A stretch of DNA of 64,000 bases from contig NC_085860.1 in assembly GCF_034702125.1 (NCBI RefSeq), positions 56,890,976 through 56,954,975 on the forward strand. The letters are read 5' to 3'. This DNA is from Engraulis encrasicolus (Eukaryota > Chordata > Actinopteri > Clupeiformes > Engraulidae). The position numbers and the translations under genes were made by a program. Below the pieces are notes generated by a model. That model was not told the origin of the DNA, searched no databases, and worked only from the letters and a program-made list of their open reading frames with translations. Below, piece after piece: positions 12,101 to 22,502 of this stretch. Each line of letters starts with the position of its first letter. The stretch's first letter is position 1.

Positions 12101-15100
12101 ACCTCTTTGGTGACCCACAAGAGGACATTTTCAGTGCCATCCTCGGTGAGAAGAATGAGCAACGAACCGCCACTAAGAGTGTTGTATCAAAGGATGTTTC
12201 CTCAGAGGCCAAACTATCTGATGATCTTCTTGAGGAGCCCACGACTGTCAGTTCTGACAGTCATACCAGAGATGGAGAAGAGGAAGACATATTTGCAGGT
12301 AATACACTGTAGCGTATTAACCCATTTAAACCTGAAATCTCCTGCTAAAAAAGGCCTGTGAAATTCCTATGCAGACTCTTAAAATCTGAGCATTGTTTTT
12401 CCAGAAATAATGAACAGAATTGTCAAAACTTACTTAAACCTTTATTTTTATTTTGTACCTTTGTTTAACCAGGGAAACAAATCAGATTGAGGTATTACCT
12501 TCAATGATGTACTTCTAAATGTACAAAAATTGTACAGTTTCTCTGGTTGTGTCATCGCACACTGTACGCGTGTGTGAGTGTGTGTGCGTCTGTCTCAGAT
12601 TTTTTTGGTTTGTGCGACAAGTTTTAAACAGGCGCTAAACTTCATGATCCACCAGCTGACAATGATGTGCATGGCAGGGACTTGTTTGCTAGGGGGTTTG
12701 AGTTTATCTATGCTGTTGTGTGCTATATTCCTAATGTATGCGACCTGTTTAACATGAGTTTTGTGAATGTTTTTTCCCCCTGACAGAAGCTACTGTTGAA
12801 TTATCATTGGAAAGTCCAACAATTCATGCTGAGCGTGATGAACATTCAAGGGCTTCACCCCTGGCTTCTTCCAGCATCTCAAAACTAGAGCCTGCAATAT
12901 CGGAGGTACAGTATGCTGTTCAAATTCAGAGTTATCAAAATTCAAAAGTACTGTATCTTGAAAGTATCTTAAAGTATCCAAACTTTCCTTCTATGGGAAC
13001 AATTCTGAAAAGTGTGCTTGAATTTGTTTTCATTGAACAGCTTGAGGAAGAGGAAACCGCAGACAAATTTGACATTGACGTTGTTGTCACTCACCCGGAG
13101 AAAGTCGGTAAGTGCGGTGCTACTAAAAAGTAAGCCACACGTGACTGTATTCGAGTGAGAGTAGGTTGCCCTGTGCACGGGTGAGGCATAAATGCAATTT
13201 CGTTGTGTGCAATGGGCATTGTGTGCTGTGGAGACTTATAATATTCATTTTATTTTTTAGGTGATGGTATGAATGCTTATATGGCCTACAGAGTGTCCAC
13301 AAAGGTATGCTATGTCTTTAATTAATCTGAAAATGTTTCAACAAAACTTTTATTGTAGAGAGAACCTTTTCAGCACATATTAAAATTTATATTGTATGAA
13401 TGTAGCAATAACAATGTTATTTTTTATAGGAAATTGTCATGTCATTGAATGTGTTTGAGAGGAAAGAAAGAAGAGAGAAAAGAAAATATTAATGAAAAAA
13501 GTAATACTGTAGATAACTAACCTTAACCAAAAGATGAAAATGAAGCTTTTTTTCTTTTTAGAAGATGACATTGTTGAGACAGGTCTAATTTCCAGAAGCT
13601 GGTTCTAGCATTTGGCAGCATAATATCTGAATGCGATTTCACCCTGTGTGGATTCATAAAATGTCATTTCCTTTCTCACATAACTTGTCTTACCCAGCTG
13701 ATCTGTCTAAAACTGTCTATTAATGTTGTCTTGTTGTGAACATGTCGATCGTCTGACATGACCTACACTACCGGTGAAAAGTTTTAGAACGCTACTTTAA
13801 CCATTTTTTTGTGAAATTCCATTTCATTCAGTTTCCAGCTTTAGTTTAAAAATCGGTGTGATTTGTCATGTCATGGAGATTGAAGCATACACCAAATAAG
13901 CAATTTGAGTAGGAAAAACAGACGATGGAGAGTAACAGCCAGTTGGGGTTCTACATTCATCTGGTTTACTCCCCTGGTGAGACACTCGGGTTCCCCCCAA
14001 AACCCCAATGATGTACGGCACATCATCTGAAAGAGGACAGTCTACTAAGGAGAGCTTTCCTGTTCCCCTCATTGCTGAGGCAGTCAAAAATGCATTGCTC
14101 TAAACCTTTTCATCGGTAGTGTTAATATAAGTTAGCCTTTTTGAATATTAATGAAGAATTATTAACCATTGAGCTTTTCCTTCAGACTTCGATTCCAATT
14201 TTCAAGAGCAGGAACCTTGAGGTTCGAAGGCGCTTCAGTGACTTTCTTGGGCTGTACGACAAACTCTCAGAAAAACTATCTCAAAATGGTTACATTATAC
14301 CTCCACCACCAGAGAAAAGCATCTTGGGTAAATATGTTTTGTTTTCAGTATTTAAGCGACACCACACCATGTCCGTAAATAAGCTCATTTTACATCTCCC
14401 ATTGAGTGTAAGGGGTGTCAAACTCATTTTGATCCAGGGGCCACATACAGCCAATTTGATCGTAAGTGGGCCAGCCCAGTGACGTAATTGCACAATATTG
14501 CAAATTTCTGATTCATATCGGAATCGCATTGCTATCAATAATTTCAAGATGGACAATAGATATCAGGAGCATTGACTGTAATTTGCGAGCAGTATCATTG
14601 TGTTTCATACTATTCACAAGTATGAAACCCTGAAATCTCGAACACCTGCAGTAACTTTGCGATGGGCTAGAGACTTTCTTCTATTTTGATATTCTGAGTT
14701 TTCTAAGACAAAAGTAACAACTCCAAACTGCAGTAAAAGACAGCCAGATGGTGCCATCACCACAGCAATGATGATTATTAACGAATGATAATTGCTACCT
14801 GGGAACTAGAAGCCAGACTAAGGGCCTCTGCACATTGGCTCCGACAGCACTGCGAAGCACTTTCGCTTCCGACACAATTCTGATCCTCAAACCCAATTTC
14901 ACACGAACATAGCATGGATAGTCAATGGGCGGCTCCGACAAAATAGAACTCGCCTCTAATCGCTTGCCGACATCGGCGCCGGTGTGCGGGACTGTATTGA
15001 CAACAATGGGATCGAACTTTGTCAGAGCAGTGCTCAACACTTTGTCGAAGCCGATGTGCGGAGACCCTAAGGCTGGAGGAACAGAAGAAAGGCAGAACTC

Positions 15101-18100
15101 AGTTATCTCTAGGGGACGTGTATTGAGCGTATCTATTCAGTATATCCTGTTAATATTTGGTTGTTGTTGTTTTTTTGTAATAGGTATGACAAAAGTTAAA
15201 GTTGGAAAAGAAGACGCATCATCAGCTGAGTTTGTGGAGAAGAGGAGAGCCGCTCTGGAGAGGTTAATTTTTGTATTTCTGTGTTTATTTATGTTTTTGT
15301 ATTATTTTGGGGGCATTTTAGCAAGCATTGACAGATGTGTGAGTGAGAGAGACAGAAAAATAAAGAGGGAGAGAGATAGGGTATGGTATGGTAATGGGGC
15401 AGAGATACCCCATTTATGGCATGGCTGCCCAGCCTACTGAGACACGGCACCCATGTTTGTTCTACTTCTGATTTAGAATTGAAGTGAGATGACATGACGA
15501 TAAGGTCCCTATAGCAACCCAGACCCAACCCTTTTGTCACATGCATATACAAGAGTTCCCACTGAGCAGCATTCTAAAATACATACGTACCAGTGCTTGA
15601 TATTAGGGCTGCACGATTATGGAAAAAAATCATAATCACGATTATTTTGGTCAAAATCGTAATCACGATTATTAAAGCGATGGTTCGGAGTAGAATCACC
15701 CTAATGCCATTTGAACCGTGACACCCATCCACCTTTACACCCGACGTGTTTTCTGCCGCAGGCTTACATCAACAGAGTTGCCGTGTTATTCGATGTTTAT
15801 TCCGGATAGCTTGACTCAAGCGCATATGGATCCTGGGCACCGTCTCCAAACTTCCCCCACAAAAATAACATGTCATGACACCAAACTTCTACAGTATAAC
15901 AAATGTGGTTTGTACTCACAAAAAGATGAATTTGAAACTTTGTACATAGTCCAGGAGTTTATTAGTAACAACACACGAGACGATTAGCTTTTCTGCTGCT
16001 AAACATCCGTCAACGTCACTTCCTCCAGCTGGGACTTTGTTGATGGAAACAAATACACGTAAGTCCGGAAGGCGGAAAACTCCAAAAGACAGCTTGCGCT
16101 ACAACTAGAAATTAACCACTTCGGATTTAAATTTTACCACGTTTAATAAATAGAAGACGATGCCACACTCGTGCATATATCCTGGCTGTGGACTAAAACA
16201 CAAACCTTACAATATTTGTTTTCATCAACAAAGTCCCAGCTGGAGGAAGTGACGTCGACGGATGTTTAGCAGCAGAAAAGCTAATCGTCTCGTGTGTTGT
16301 TACTAATAAACTCCTGGACTATGTACAAAGTTTCAAATTCATCTTTTTGTGAGTACAAACCACATTTGTTATACTGTAGAAGTTTGGTGTCATGACATGT
16401 TATTTTTGTGGGGAAAGTTTGGAGACGGTGCCCAGGATCCATATGCGCTTGAGTCAAGCTATCCGGGAATAAACATCGAATAACACGGCAACTCTGTTGA
16501 TGTAAGCCTGCGGCAGAAAACACTTCGGGTGTAAAGGTGGATGGGTGTCACGGTTCAAATTGCATTAGGGTGATTCTACTCCGAACCATCGCTTTAATCA
16601 CGATTATTGAATTTCGCAGATTTGTTTGAAAATTATAACAAGATGAAATATTACCAAGAATGATTTATATATGGGATGAGCAAAATAAAATGAATTGTAA
16701 TATTTATGTAAAGGCAATAGCATGAAACCTAGGTGGACAGATTTCTGGCCAGAAACACCAGCCTGTCAGTATGTTCTGGCTTCAAGGACACTCTCAAAGG
16801 TAGGTAACTATTGCCACGATTAAATCACGATTGAAATCACAACTTCGATTACACAATTTTATCACGATTTTTGATTATTTTCGATTAATTGTGCAGCCCT
16901 ACTTGACATTATTTTTTTGAACATTTGGACCCGCACCCACAGTCTAAGTATTTAAGACTGACGCCTGCTCCAAACTGAACAATTGACTTTTTTGCTTACT
17001 GGACAATTCGGGTAATTACTCCCCCCACCAACATGGTGGGTCTGGAGTCAAGACTGCAACCTTTGGGCTACAAGACTGGTGCCCTAAACTGCTTACCCAT
17101 GACTGCCCTAGACATACTGTAGATACACACACATGTTCACACACATACTTAAAAAAACACAGAGCTGGCCTCTGTGCTGCAATATTCACAGTATTTTAAC
17201 ACCTATGGCCAAATACTAAAGGGTGTGCCTGCCACACTATATATGCTGAAAGTGCTACTACACTAAGATAATGTGTGTGTGTTTTCTTCCAGGTTCCTAC
17301 AAAGAATTTTGTCTTATCCCACACTGTTGCAAGACCCAGATGTAAGGGAGTTTCTGGAAAGTGAAGAGGTAAGGTTAGATTTTATTCTCTTTCGCTATTG
17401 TTGGTGGGTCAGTGACAAATACAGGCTTGCAAAATAAGAAATTATAAAATATTTCACTATTCTAAACGCTTCCATCAGGAGTGGTTGTCTCATTTTTCAA
17501 TTTAATTTTAAAACCATTCATTGCGGTCGAGTGTACGTAGACAGAATAATGATGACAATTGTATGACTCTCCTATCACCAACCCCACGCCCCGCTCTCCA
17601 CAGTTACCTAAGGCAGTGAGCACCCAGCTATTCAGTGGTGCTGGCTTCTTGAAGATGATACACAAGTACACAGAGGCGGTCAGCAAAATGACCATCAAGA
17701 TGGATGAGACAGATGTAGTAAGGAACATTGAGTCATATTTTCATTTATATTCTTAAAGGTGAACTGTGTAACATTTTAGCAGTTTTTTTTCCCCAGCTTG
17801 TCCAATTTGTCTTTCCAATTTGTCCATTTGTGACTGTCCTCTGAGGTGCCATTGAATACTGTATTTCCTATGTGTGGTACAACAGTGGTTTGGGGAGAAA
17901 CTTGCAGACATTGAAGCTGAGGAGCAGCAGTTAAGACGGCTCCATGCTTTGGTGGACTCAATGGTGACTCACAGAAAGGGTAAAGAAAACCGTTTTCCAT
18001 GCACACAATCATATTTTCCTGCAATCCTGTATGTAGAATACATCATTTATGGAAATAAATAAATGCTTATTATCATTTCTTATTGATATTGATGAAAATA

Positions 18101-21100
18101 TATGCACTGCAACCAAAACCTTTTGCTTTATGTACCAGACCTGTCGTCAAATACAGCAATGTTTGCTAAGAGCATTGGGATGTTGGGTGGCTCTGAAGAC
18201 AACACTGCTTTGTCCTGTGCACTCGGTCGGCTAGCAGACGTGGAGGACAAGATTGAACAGTTGCACCAGCAGCAAGCTGGAAACGACTTTTTCATTCTTG
18301 CAGAGTTGTTGGCTGATTACATCCGTCTGCTGGAAGCAGTCAGGGTATGATCAAACTATTTTTCACTGCAAATGTGTTTTCACTCAGAAGTTGTTTAATG
18401 AGAGGTAGATGATGCACGCAGCTGTGAAAATCATGAATACTGAAAGTGAAAATGATTAAAACTGATACATATAGATATGGTTCTATACTTAAAGGAAGTA
18501 TACTTGCATTTACCCTTCAACAGACCACTATTTTCACCATAATGTACTCTTAGAATCCAATTTGTTATAAGTAATTGATTACCGTTAATTATCAGGTATG
18601 TGTTGTGGTGTAGGTTATTAGATTACATTTTAAAATAAGTTGTTTTCCATTTCAATGTTCACTATTTGAACTTAAAAGCCAAAAGCTGGCCCTGCCATGG
18701 CCTAACGGTAGGTCACTGCGTTACTATGTTGGCCACCCGGGTTCGATTCCAGCCCGGGTCATTTGCCAATCCTTCCCTATCTCCCTCTCCCCACTCATTT
18801 CCTGTCTCTCCTCCACTGTCCTGTGAAAAATAAAGGCAAAAATGCCCTTAAAGATATTTTTTAAAAGCCACAAGCCATTGACAAATTGCAAGAATTTGCA
18901 TCTTACACTTTTGGATTTTTACAAGGTTTTAGGTATAGTTTCAAAACGCAAAAATAAGAAATGGACGCTGAATTAGGTTGAAACGCTGAATTAGGTTGTT
19001 AATCAGTTAATTTTACTCAAGCACATACCTATAAGTAGCAAATTAAGAAAACGGATTGCAAGTGGTCTCCTATTTATTTCCAGAGCTGTACAGTATATTG
19101 GTGAGCATAACAGAACATTATTGTGCTTTGTGATTATTTTTGGGGTTTATTGTGGGGGAAATCGCATTTTTTTCTACAAAGTTGAAAGTTGACAGGTATG
19201 GCTGTATGTCGGGGAGCCTAACTCTTAATTCTTGTGTTTTGTGAGCAGGGGTGTTTTGACCAGCGCATGAAGATGTGGCAGCGATGGCAGGATGCCCAGA
19301 ATATGCTTCAAAGGAAACGTGAACTGGAGGCCAAACTGCTGTGGGCTAACAAGCCAGAGAAGCTACAGCAAGCCAAGGATGAAATCGTAGAGGTGATTAC
19401 TTCAATTGGCATACTATCATTTGCACTGTAAAAGTGATGCTCATGAGGATGGCCACTGGTTAACATAGGCGTTGTTAGAGTAGATTTTCTTTTAACCAAG
19501 AATATATATATATATATATAATATAAATTATACACAGTACACATGGACTTTTTTTGTTTATAAACACGGTGTTGTGAGGAGGAACAAGACACTGGCAGCC
19601 AACCACGTGAGCTAATTTTTTGACTGACAGCGGTTCTCCAACAATCAGAGGTTGAGTTGTGCGCAGCCAGGGTCACGCAGCCAGGGGGAAACAAAAAATG
19701 AGAACCCATGTATACGATGCAATGTAATAATTCTAATTCTAATTCTAATTATATATATATATATATGATTTTAATTAAATGAAAACTAATCTTGTTGATG
19801 GAGATGGCAATTATTTCTGAGATGGATTTCTAAAAAGGCACTTTGAGGGTTTTGCATCTGAACCCTAAACATTTGTTGATTGACTGTGACTAATTCCAAC
19901 AGTGGGAAGAAAAGGTGACCCAGTTTGAGAGAGACTTCGAAAGGATTTCAGTGACTGTTAAAAAAGAAGTACTTCAATTTGAGGTTTGACTGGTTATTTT
20001 TATGAGTGGTTATGAAGTAAATAATTAAATAGCCAATGTGATAAATATTTTTTGCTCATGTAACCTGTCATTTTATTAACAGAAGGAAAAGGCGAAGGAT
20101 TTCAAGAGTCAGATACTCAAATACCTGCATGCCTTGCTACACTCACAGCAGCAGGTAAGTTGGAGTGGAAGCAGATAAGTGTAAGAGTAGACAGAAACTA
20201 TGTAAAAGTATACACATTTCAGAAGATTACCTACATCTGATACAGTAGTCAGTAGTGGTCCTTCAAGAAGATGCCAATTCGCAGAATGCGGCTGTAGAAC
20301 GCTGGAGGCCTGACCATTTATCTCCCTGGTTAGTAGTTAAGGGAATAATGGCCGTTAATAATGCTGATACTTTTTCCAGAAACGGGTAATAATTTAATAC
20401 GTTGTTCAATCATCACAACACCGTTACTGACCTGCCGTTACTGAGCATGCTACTACTCATAGGCCTATAAAGCAGGCGGCTGATAGAAGCGACAGAGTAT
20501 GCTTGTTAAAAGCAGAATGCAAGCATTCCGACATTCCAATTGGCTGTGGCGACTGTCACTGAACTAGCCTGGGAACTCCCATACTGCCTTTAGTTCTACA
20601 CAATCGTTTCGATCTGAAAGACAGTATGGCGAGGATGACTCATAACGTACAAGATCATGGGATCTGTGTCATAATGGCCAAGCATTCCGACCTTAACAGT
20701 TTCTCTGCCCAATCAGAGAGCAGGGCAGTGTGTCATAATAGCCAAGTATTCCGGCCCCATACGGAATTTACAATAGGCAACTCCCCAGACCTAATCTCAC
20801 TTGTGATTAGGTCTGGTGTTAACCAGGCAATCACTGAACCGCATCATAGCGCATTTGCATAATATTGCTGAACTTCAACTACAAACTGTCGCTCAAATCG
20901 CCTCAAGTCACACAAATCACCTTTGTCTCTTCTGTCGTCAGCGACTTAATACAAAGTCAATTACTTGTGTCGCTGGAGTCACTCAAATCGCGTCTGATCT
21001 ATTCATGCCATTAGTGCCATGGTTCACTATCTAGCAAAAGTAAAGCGAGGGTTAAGTAAGATCAGTAGTTCTCAGCCTTTTTGAACTAATATCCCTTTGG

Positions 21101-21255
21101 TCTGATCATGAGCCTCTAAACGTCCCCCTTTTATGTACTCCTTTTTTGTGATACACTGTAATACAGCAGTGATTTATTTATTTTTTATTTATTTTCTGTT
21201 CCAGCTGATGAAATATTGGGAGGCGTTCTTACCAGAAGCAAAGGCAATTGCTTGA
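3111..21255 (+). CDS. snx1: Sorting nexin-1 with a greatly enlarged acidic N-terminal region
   Basis: SNX1 is a PX-BAR protein of the retromer-linked SNX-BAR coat that binds PI3P-rich endosomes and tubulates membrane. I place 15 coding exons: 3111-3215, 10306-12298, 12787-12905, 13041-13107, 13261-13304, 14186-14327, 15184-15262, 17293-17368, 17604-17717, 17886-17979, 18139-18344, 19249-19392, 19903-19983, 20083-20154, 21205-21255. All junctions are AG/GT, phases agree, and the total is 1,128 codons. The PX domain lies near residues 747-875 with the lipid-binding RRFSDF at about 791 and PPPPEKS after it. The BAR domain runs from about 905 to the end, finishing [13 protein letters not shown]. 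The start [13 protein letters not shown] resembles SNX1, and EDIFAG at the end of exon 2 matches a conserved SNX1 N-terminal motif. Human SNX1 has 522 residues; the excess is exon 2. Whether this is the a or b teleost paralogue is not decided. Confidence 0.93.
3748..3880. repeat. (ATCC)n/(ATTC)n microsatellite
   Basis: Tetranucleotide runs of ATCC, then ATTC, then ATCC and ATTC again, in snx1 intron 1. The open frames reading IHPSIHPS here are translations of the repeat, not genes. Confidence 0.95.
4912..5111. mobile_element. hAT-type MITE with perfect 8 bp TSD
   Basis: Ends CAGGGGTTCCCAAC and TTTGAAAATCACTG are imperfect inverted termini. The 8 bp CACTAGCT occurs exactly on both sides (4904-4911 and 5112-5119). 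It lies in snx1 intron 1 and has no coding content. Confidence 0.8.
5532..6140. mobile_element. Tc1-like terminal sequence followed by a (GATA)n microsatellite
   Basis: TACAGTGCTGCCTATAAAAG at 5532 resembles the TA-flanked end of fish Tc1/mariner elements. A (GATA)n run fills about 6060-6137. It probably marks one end of the decayed Tc1 material that continues to about 6640. No gene is seen. Confidence 0.5.
6363..6638 (-). pseudogene. Tc1/mariner transposase remnant
   Basis: The minus-strand frame contains [15 protein letters not shown], then DVLEWPRQS. This matches the family pattern of the second catalytic Asp region (QQDNDPKHTSKST, then VLEWPSQSPDLNP in intact Tc1 transposases). It breaks down soon after. 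A further minus-strand piece of the KHGGGSIM type sits at 7081-7118. The copy is truncated and rearranged and could not encode a transposase. Confidence 0.7.
7120..7278. mobile_element. Short hAT-type MITE
   Basis: Ends CAGGAATGTTGAACTCAA and TTGAGTTTGACAACCCTG are inverted termini. Flanks ACTTAAGG (7112-7119) and ACTTAAAG (7279-7286) differ at one base. The right flank overlaps the TTAA that starts the next element. Confidence 0.7.
7281..8891. mobile_element. TTAA-flanked DNA element with an internal palindrome
   Basis: It begins TTAAAGGGGCATTCCACC and its right end, reverse-complemented, reads TTAAAGGACACTCCAACC, so the two ends pair and both carry TTAA. That target is typical of piggyBac/Kolobok-like transposons. 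The middle is the long palindrome at 7338-8425. No transposase is seen; it is a non-autonomous element in snx1 intron 1. Confidence 0.65.
7338..8425. repeat. About 1.09 kb foldback palindrome
   Basis: The left half from CCGCGTTCCACATTATTACG runs to a centre near 7865, where CTCACCAGACATAA and TTATGTCTGGTGAG face each other. The right half mirrors it to GCATAATAATGTGGATCG. Arms of about 520 bp remain readable as reverse complements with scattered changes and small gaps. The near absence of a spacer suggests a snap-back transposon. Confidence 0.75.
8905..9300 (+). pseudogene. Second Tc1-like transposase remnant
   Basis: At 9125-9240 the plus strand reads GTGAAGTGTGGCAGAGGCAG and onwards, the nucleotide equivalent of the VKHGGGSIM...[10 protein letters not shown] segment of Tc1 transposases, with frame breaks. 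It is inverted relative to the remnant at 6363-7118, so the nested elements at 7120-8891 sit between two opposed Tc1 pieces. Confidence 0.6.
10306..12298 (+). other. snx1: snx1 coding exon 2: 1,993 bp repeat-expanded acidic exon
   Basis: This single exon encodes about 664 residues, very rich in Asp, Glu and Ser, and predicted disordered. Two motif types recur. One is STG(D/E)(D/N)xS(D/E)LL near residues 153, 234, 362 and 597. The other is DLF(G/A)DPxEDI(F/L)S followed by KEEHEQ or KNEQ near 251, 283, 546 and 633. Related DLFGDIP and FFEDIPEDP occur near 191-213. The exon starts in phase 0 and ends in phase 1, so skipping it would break the frame; it must be included for full-length SNX1. The acceptor (TTTTGCAG) and donor (GCAG|GTAATA) look normal. 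The repeats recall the short acidic DLFADA and EDIFTG motifs of mammalian SNX1, suggesting in-exon amplification. Confidence 0.85.
13766..14121. mobile_element. Tc1-type non-autonomous element
   Basis: The left end after TA reads CACTACCGGTGAAAAGTTTT and the right end mirrors it (AACCTTTTCATCGGTAGTG). CACTACCGGT is a well-known fish Tc1 terminus. The element lies in the snx1 intron before the exon at 14186. Frames inside it are not genes. Confidence 0.75.
15604..16901. mobile_element. hAT-type element hosting a nested TTAA foldback
   Basis: Ends TAGGGCTGCACGATTAT and ATTAATTGTGCAGCCCTA are inverted repeats of a widespread fish hAT type. Flanks CTTGATAT (15596-15603) and CTTGACAT (16902-16909) are an 8 bp TSD with one change. 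Subterminal ATCACGATT motifs repeat at both ends. The centre is interrupted by the element at 15672-16597. It lies in the snx1 intron between the exons at 15184 and 17293. Confidence 0.8.
15672..16597. mobile_element. TTAA foldback element with long near-identical arms and a THAP-like start
   Basis: TTAA is at both ends (15672-15675 and 16594-16597). Termini AGCGATGGTTCGGAGTAG and CTACTCCGAACCATCGCT follow. Arms of about 375 bp (15676-16049 and 16221-16593) are almost perfect reverse complements around a spacer of about 170 bp. In the spacer, ATG at 16160 opens [17 protein letters not shown], resembling the C-x4-C start of a THAP zinc-binding domain. The frame ends soon after entering the right arm. 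Kolobok and P-type transposons carry THAP domains, which fits the TTAA target. The same short frame appears on both arms because they are copies. Confidence 0.75.
17000..17105 (-). repeat. tRNA-derived SINE fragment (family B)
   Basis: On the minus strand it reads GTAGCCCAAAGGTTGCAGTC, then CCACCATGTTGGTGGGGGGA. This matches the plus-strand copy at 61318-61490 (GCAGCCCAAAGGTTGCTGG, then GCCAGGTTGGTGGGGGAG). Its B-box region is decayed. Confidence 0.6.
18685..18865 (+). repeat. tRNA-derived SINE (family A)
   Basis: An A-box-like TGGCCTAACGG and a perfect B box GGTTCGATTCC head a CT-rich body (CTATCTCCCTCTCCCCACTC, then TCCTGTCTCTCC) and an A-rich end. It is inserted in the snx1 intron downstream of the exon ending 18344. 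Confidence 0.8.
20785..20816. repeat. Perfect 12 bp hairpin
   Basis: CCAGACCTAATC, an 8-base loop, then GATTAGGTCTGG. It lies within otherwise unremarkable snx1 intronic sequence, probably part of an unrecognised repeat. Confidence 0.6.
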
Positions 21256-22502
21256 TGAAGATGGGAAATCAGGAGAAGCCATGTCACAGCTTGTTTACTT
21301 ATTCTTAAGGGAACACAAATAATCAGACATATTTCACACAAAGGGTTTACACACGTAGATTCAGAAAAGTATATGTGTAAGTAAATATTTTTTTATTTTC
21401 AATTTTATAATCACATAATGTTGCCTTAAAGCAGATGTTACAACCAAAGTAAAAGCAAGTACGTAACTGCGACCAGGAGATGTAATTAAGGCAATAATTA
21501 ACTACTACATGCCGGTCTTATTGTTGCTTGCTGGTCCATGTACTGCGTATGATATGGAACAGCTCTCTCCATAATATTGACACACAACACAATTTAGTAA
21601 CATACACGTAAAAATTACTGACAACATTATTAACATAACTTTCCAAAACACTGTTTTTAATCTCGCAATGGAAACATAGGGAATACAGAAACTGAAAAGG
21701 GAAAAAAGTTTTTTTCTGAGGGAAAACAGTGTAATGTATCGATTAATGTTAGTTACTATTTTTTTCCCCTCTAGTACAATTATTAACCCTTTATGAAGTT
21801 CATTTAATAACAACGCAACAGTTGCCAAGTTCTGCTACTCAGACAATTTGTCAAAAAGTGTCACAGCATATTTACCTCCACTTGGTGTAACAGTTGAAAT
21901 TCTTATATTCTCTTAAATACTTGTTGGTATATATAGTTTTATATGTGGGTTTGGGGCCATCAGGTTGTGTGGTTTTGCAGCAGTTTTGTGTGCATGCAGA
22001 TTTGTGTTTTGTTTTACTTACCAGCTCCAGCTGCAAATAAAGAGATTGAAGCAAGGATTAAGTCCGGATTCAGTGCTTGCGTGCTGTTTCTTAAAGATTG
22101 TCACATTTTTCACCCTTATATTTGTCTTTGAAAGGGCAAATGCATATCAGCTCAATTGTAAAGTCATTTTCTCATTTGCAAACTGGATGGTGAATGAAAA
22201 ACAGTCCCCCAAAAGTCGCTGTGGCTAGGTTGACTTGACAGCTGGGAAACTTTGTTTTCTCCACGGAGGAGGGGCCAGGAGGCGGGGTGAGGCCACAAGC
22301 ACAAGTGGAGGACGCAAGGTCGCTTATTGGAATAGAAACACAGTGTGGGTAACTTTTGTTTTGAAATTTGTAGCTGCTTGTGCAACCATATCCGGGTTGA
22401 AATGTCTAATTCCGGTATTTTATTTTTCACGCTGTTGTTGTGACTCACGTGGAAGGCGAGCGTTTATTTCATGCCAGAATACAATAGAAAACTGCCCTCA
22501 AC
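21256..22502. other. snx1 3' UTR and mphosph6 upstream region
   Basis: No coding exon is supported here. The stop of snx1 (TGA 21253-21255) and the mphosph6 start at 22503 are about 1.25 kb apart in tandem orientation. The stretch 22250-22500 is richer in GC and contains GGAGGGGCCAGGAGGCGGGG, plausible as the mphosph6 promoter or 5' UTR. This is inference only. Confidence 0.4.

Noticed and set aside
14925..15440. A 171-codon frame across the snx1 exon at 15184
   Set aside because: It contains the real 79 bp exon in frame but extends into intron on both sides. Only the AG/GT-bounded part is supported.
15718..16523. Two small identical proteins of 80-89 residues on opposite strands
   Set aside because: They are the same frame read from the two arms of the TTAA foldback and are not independent genes.
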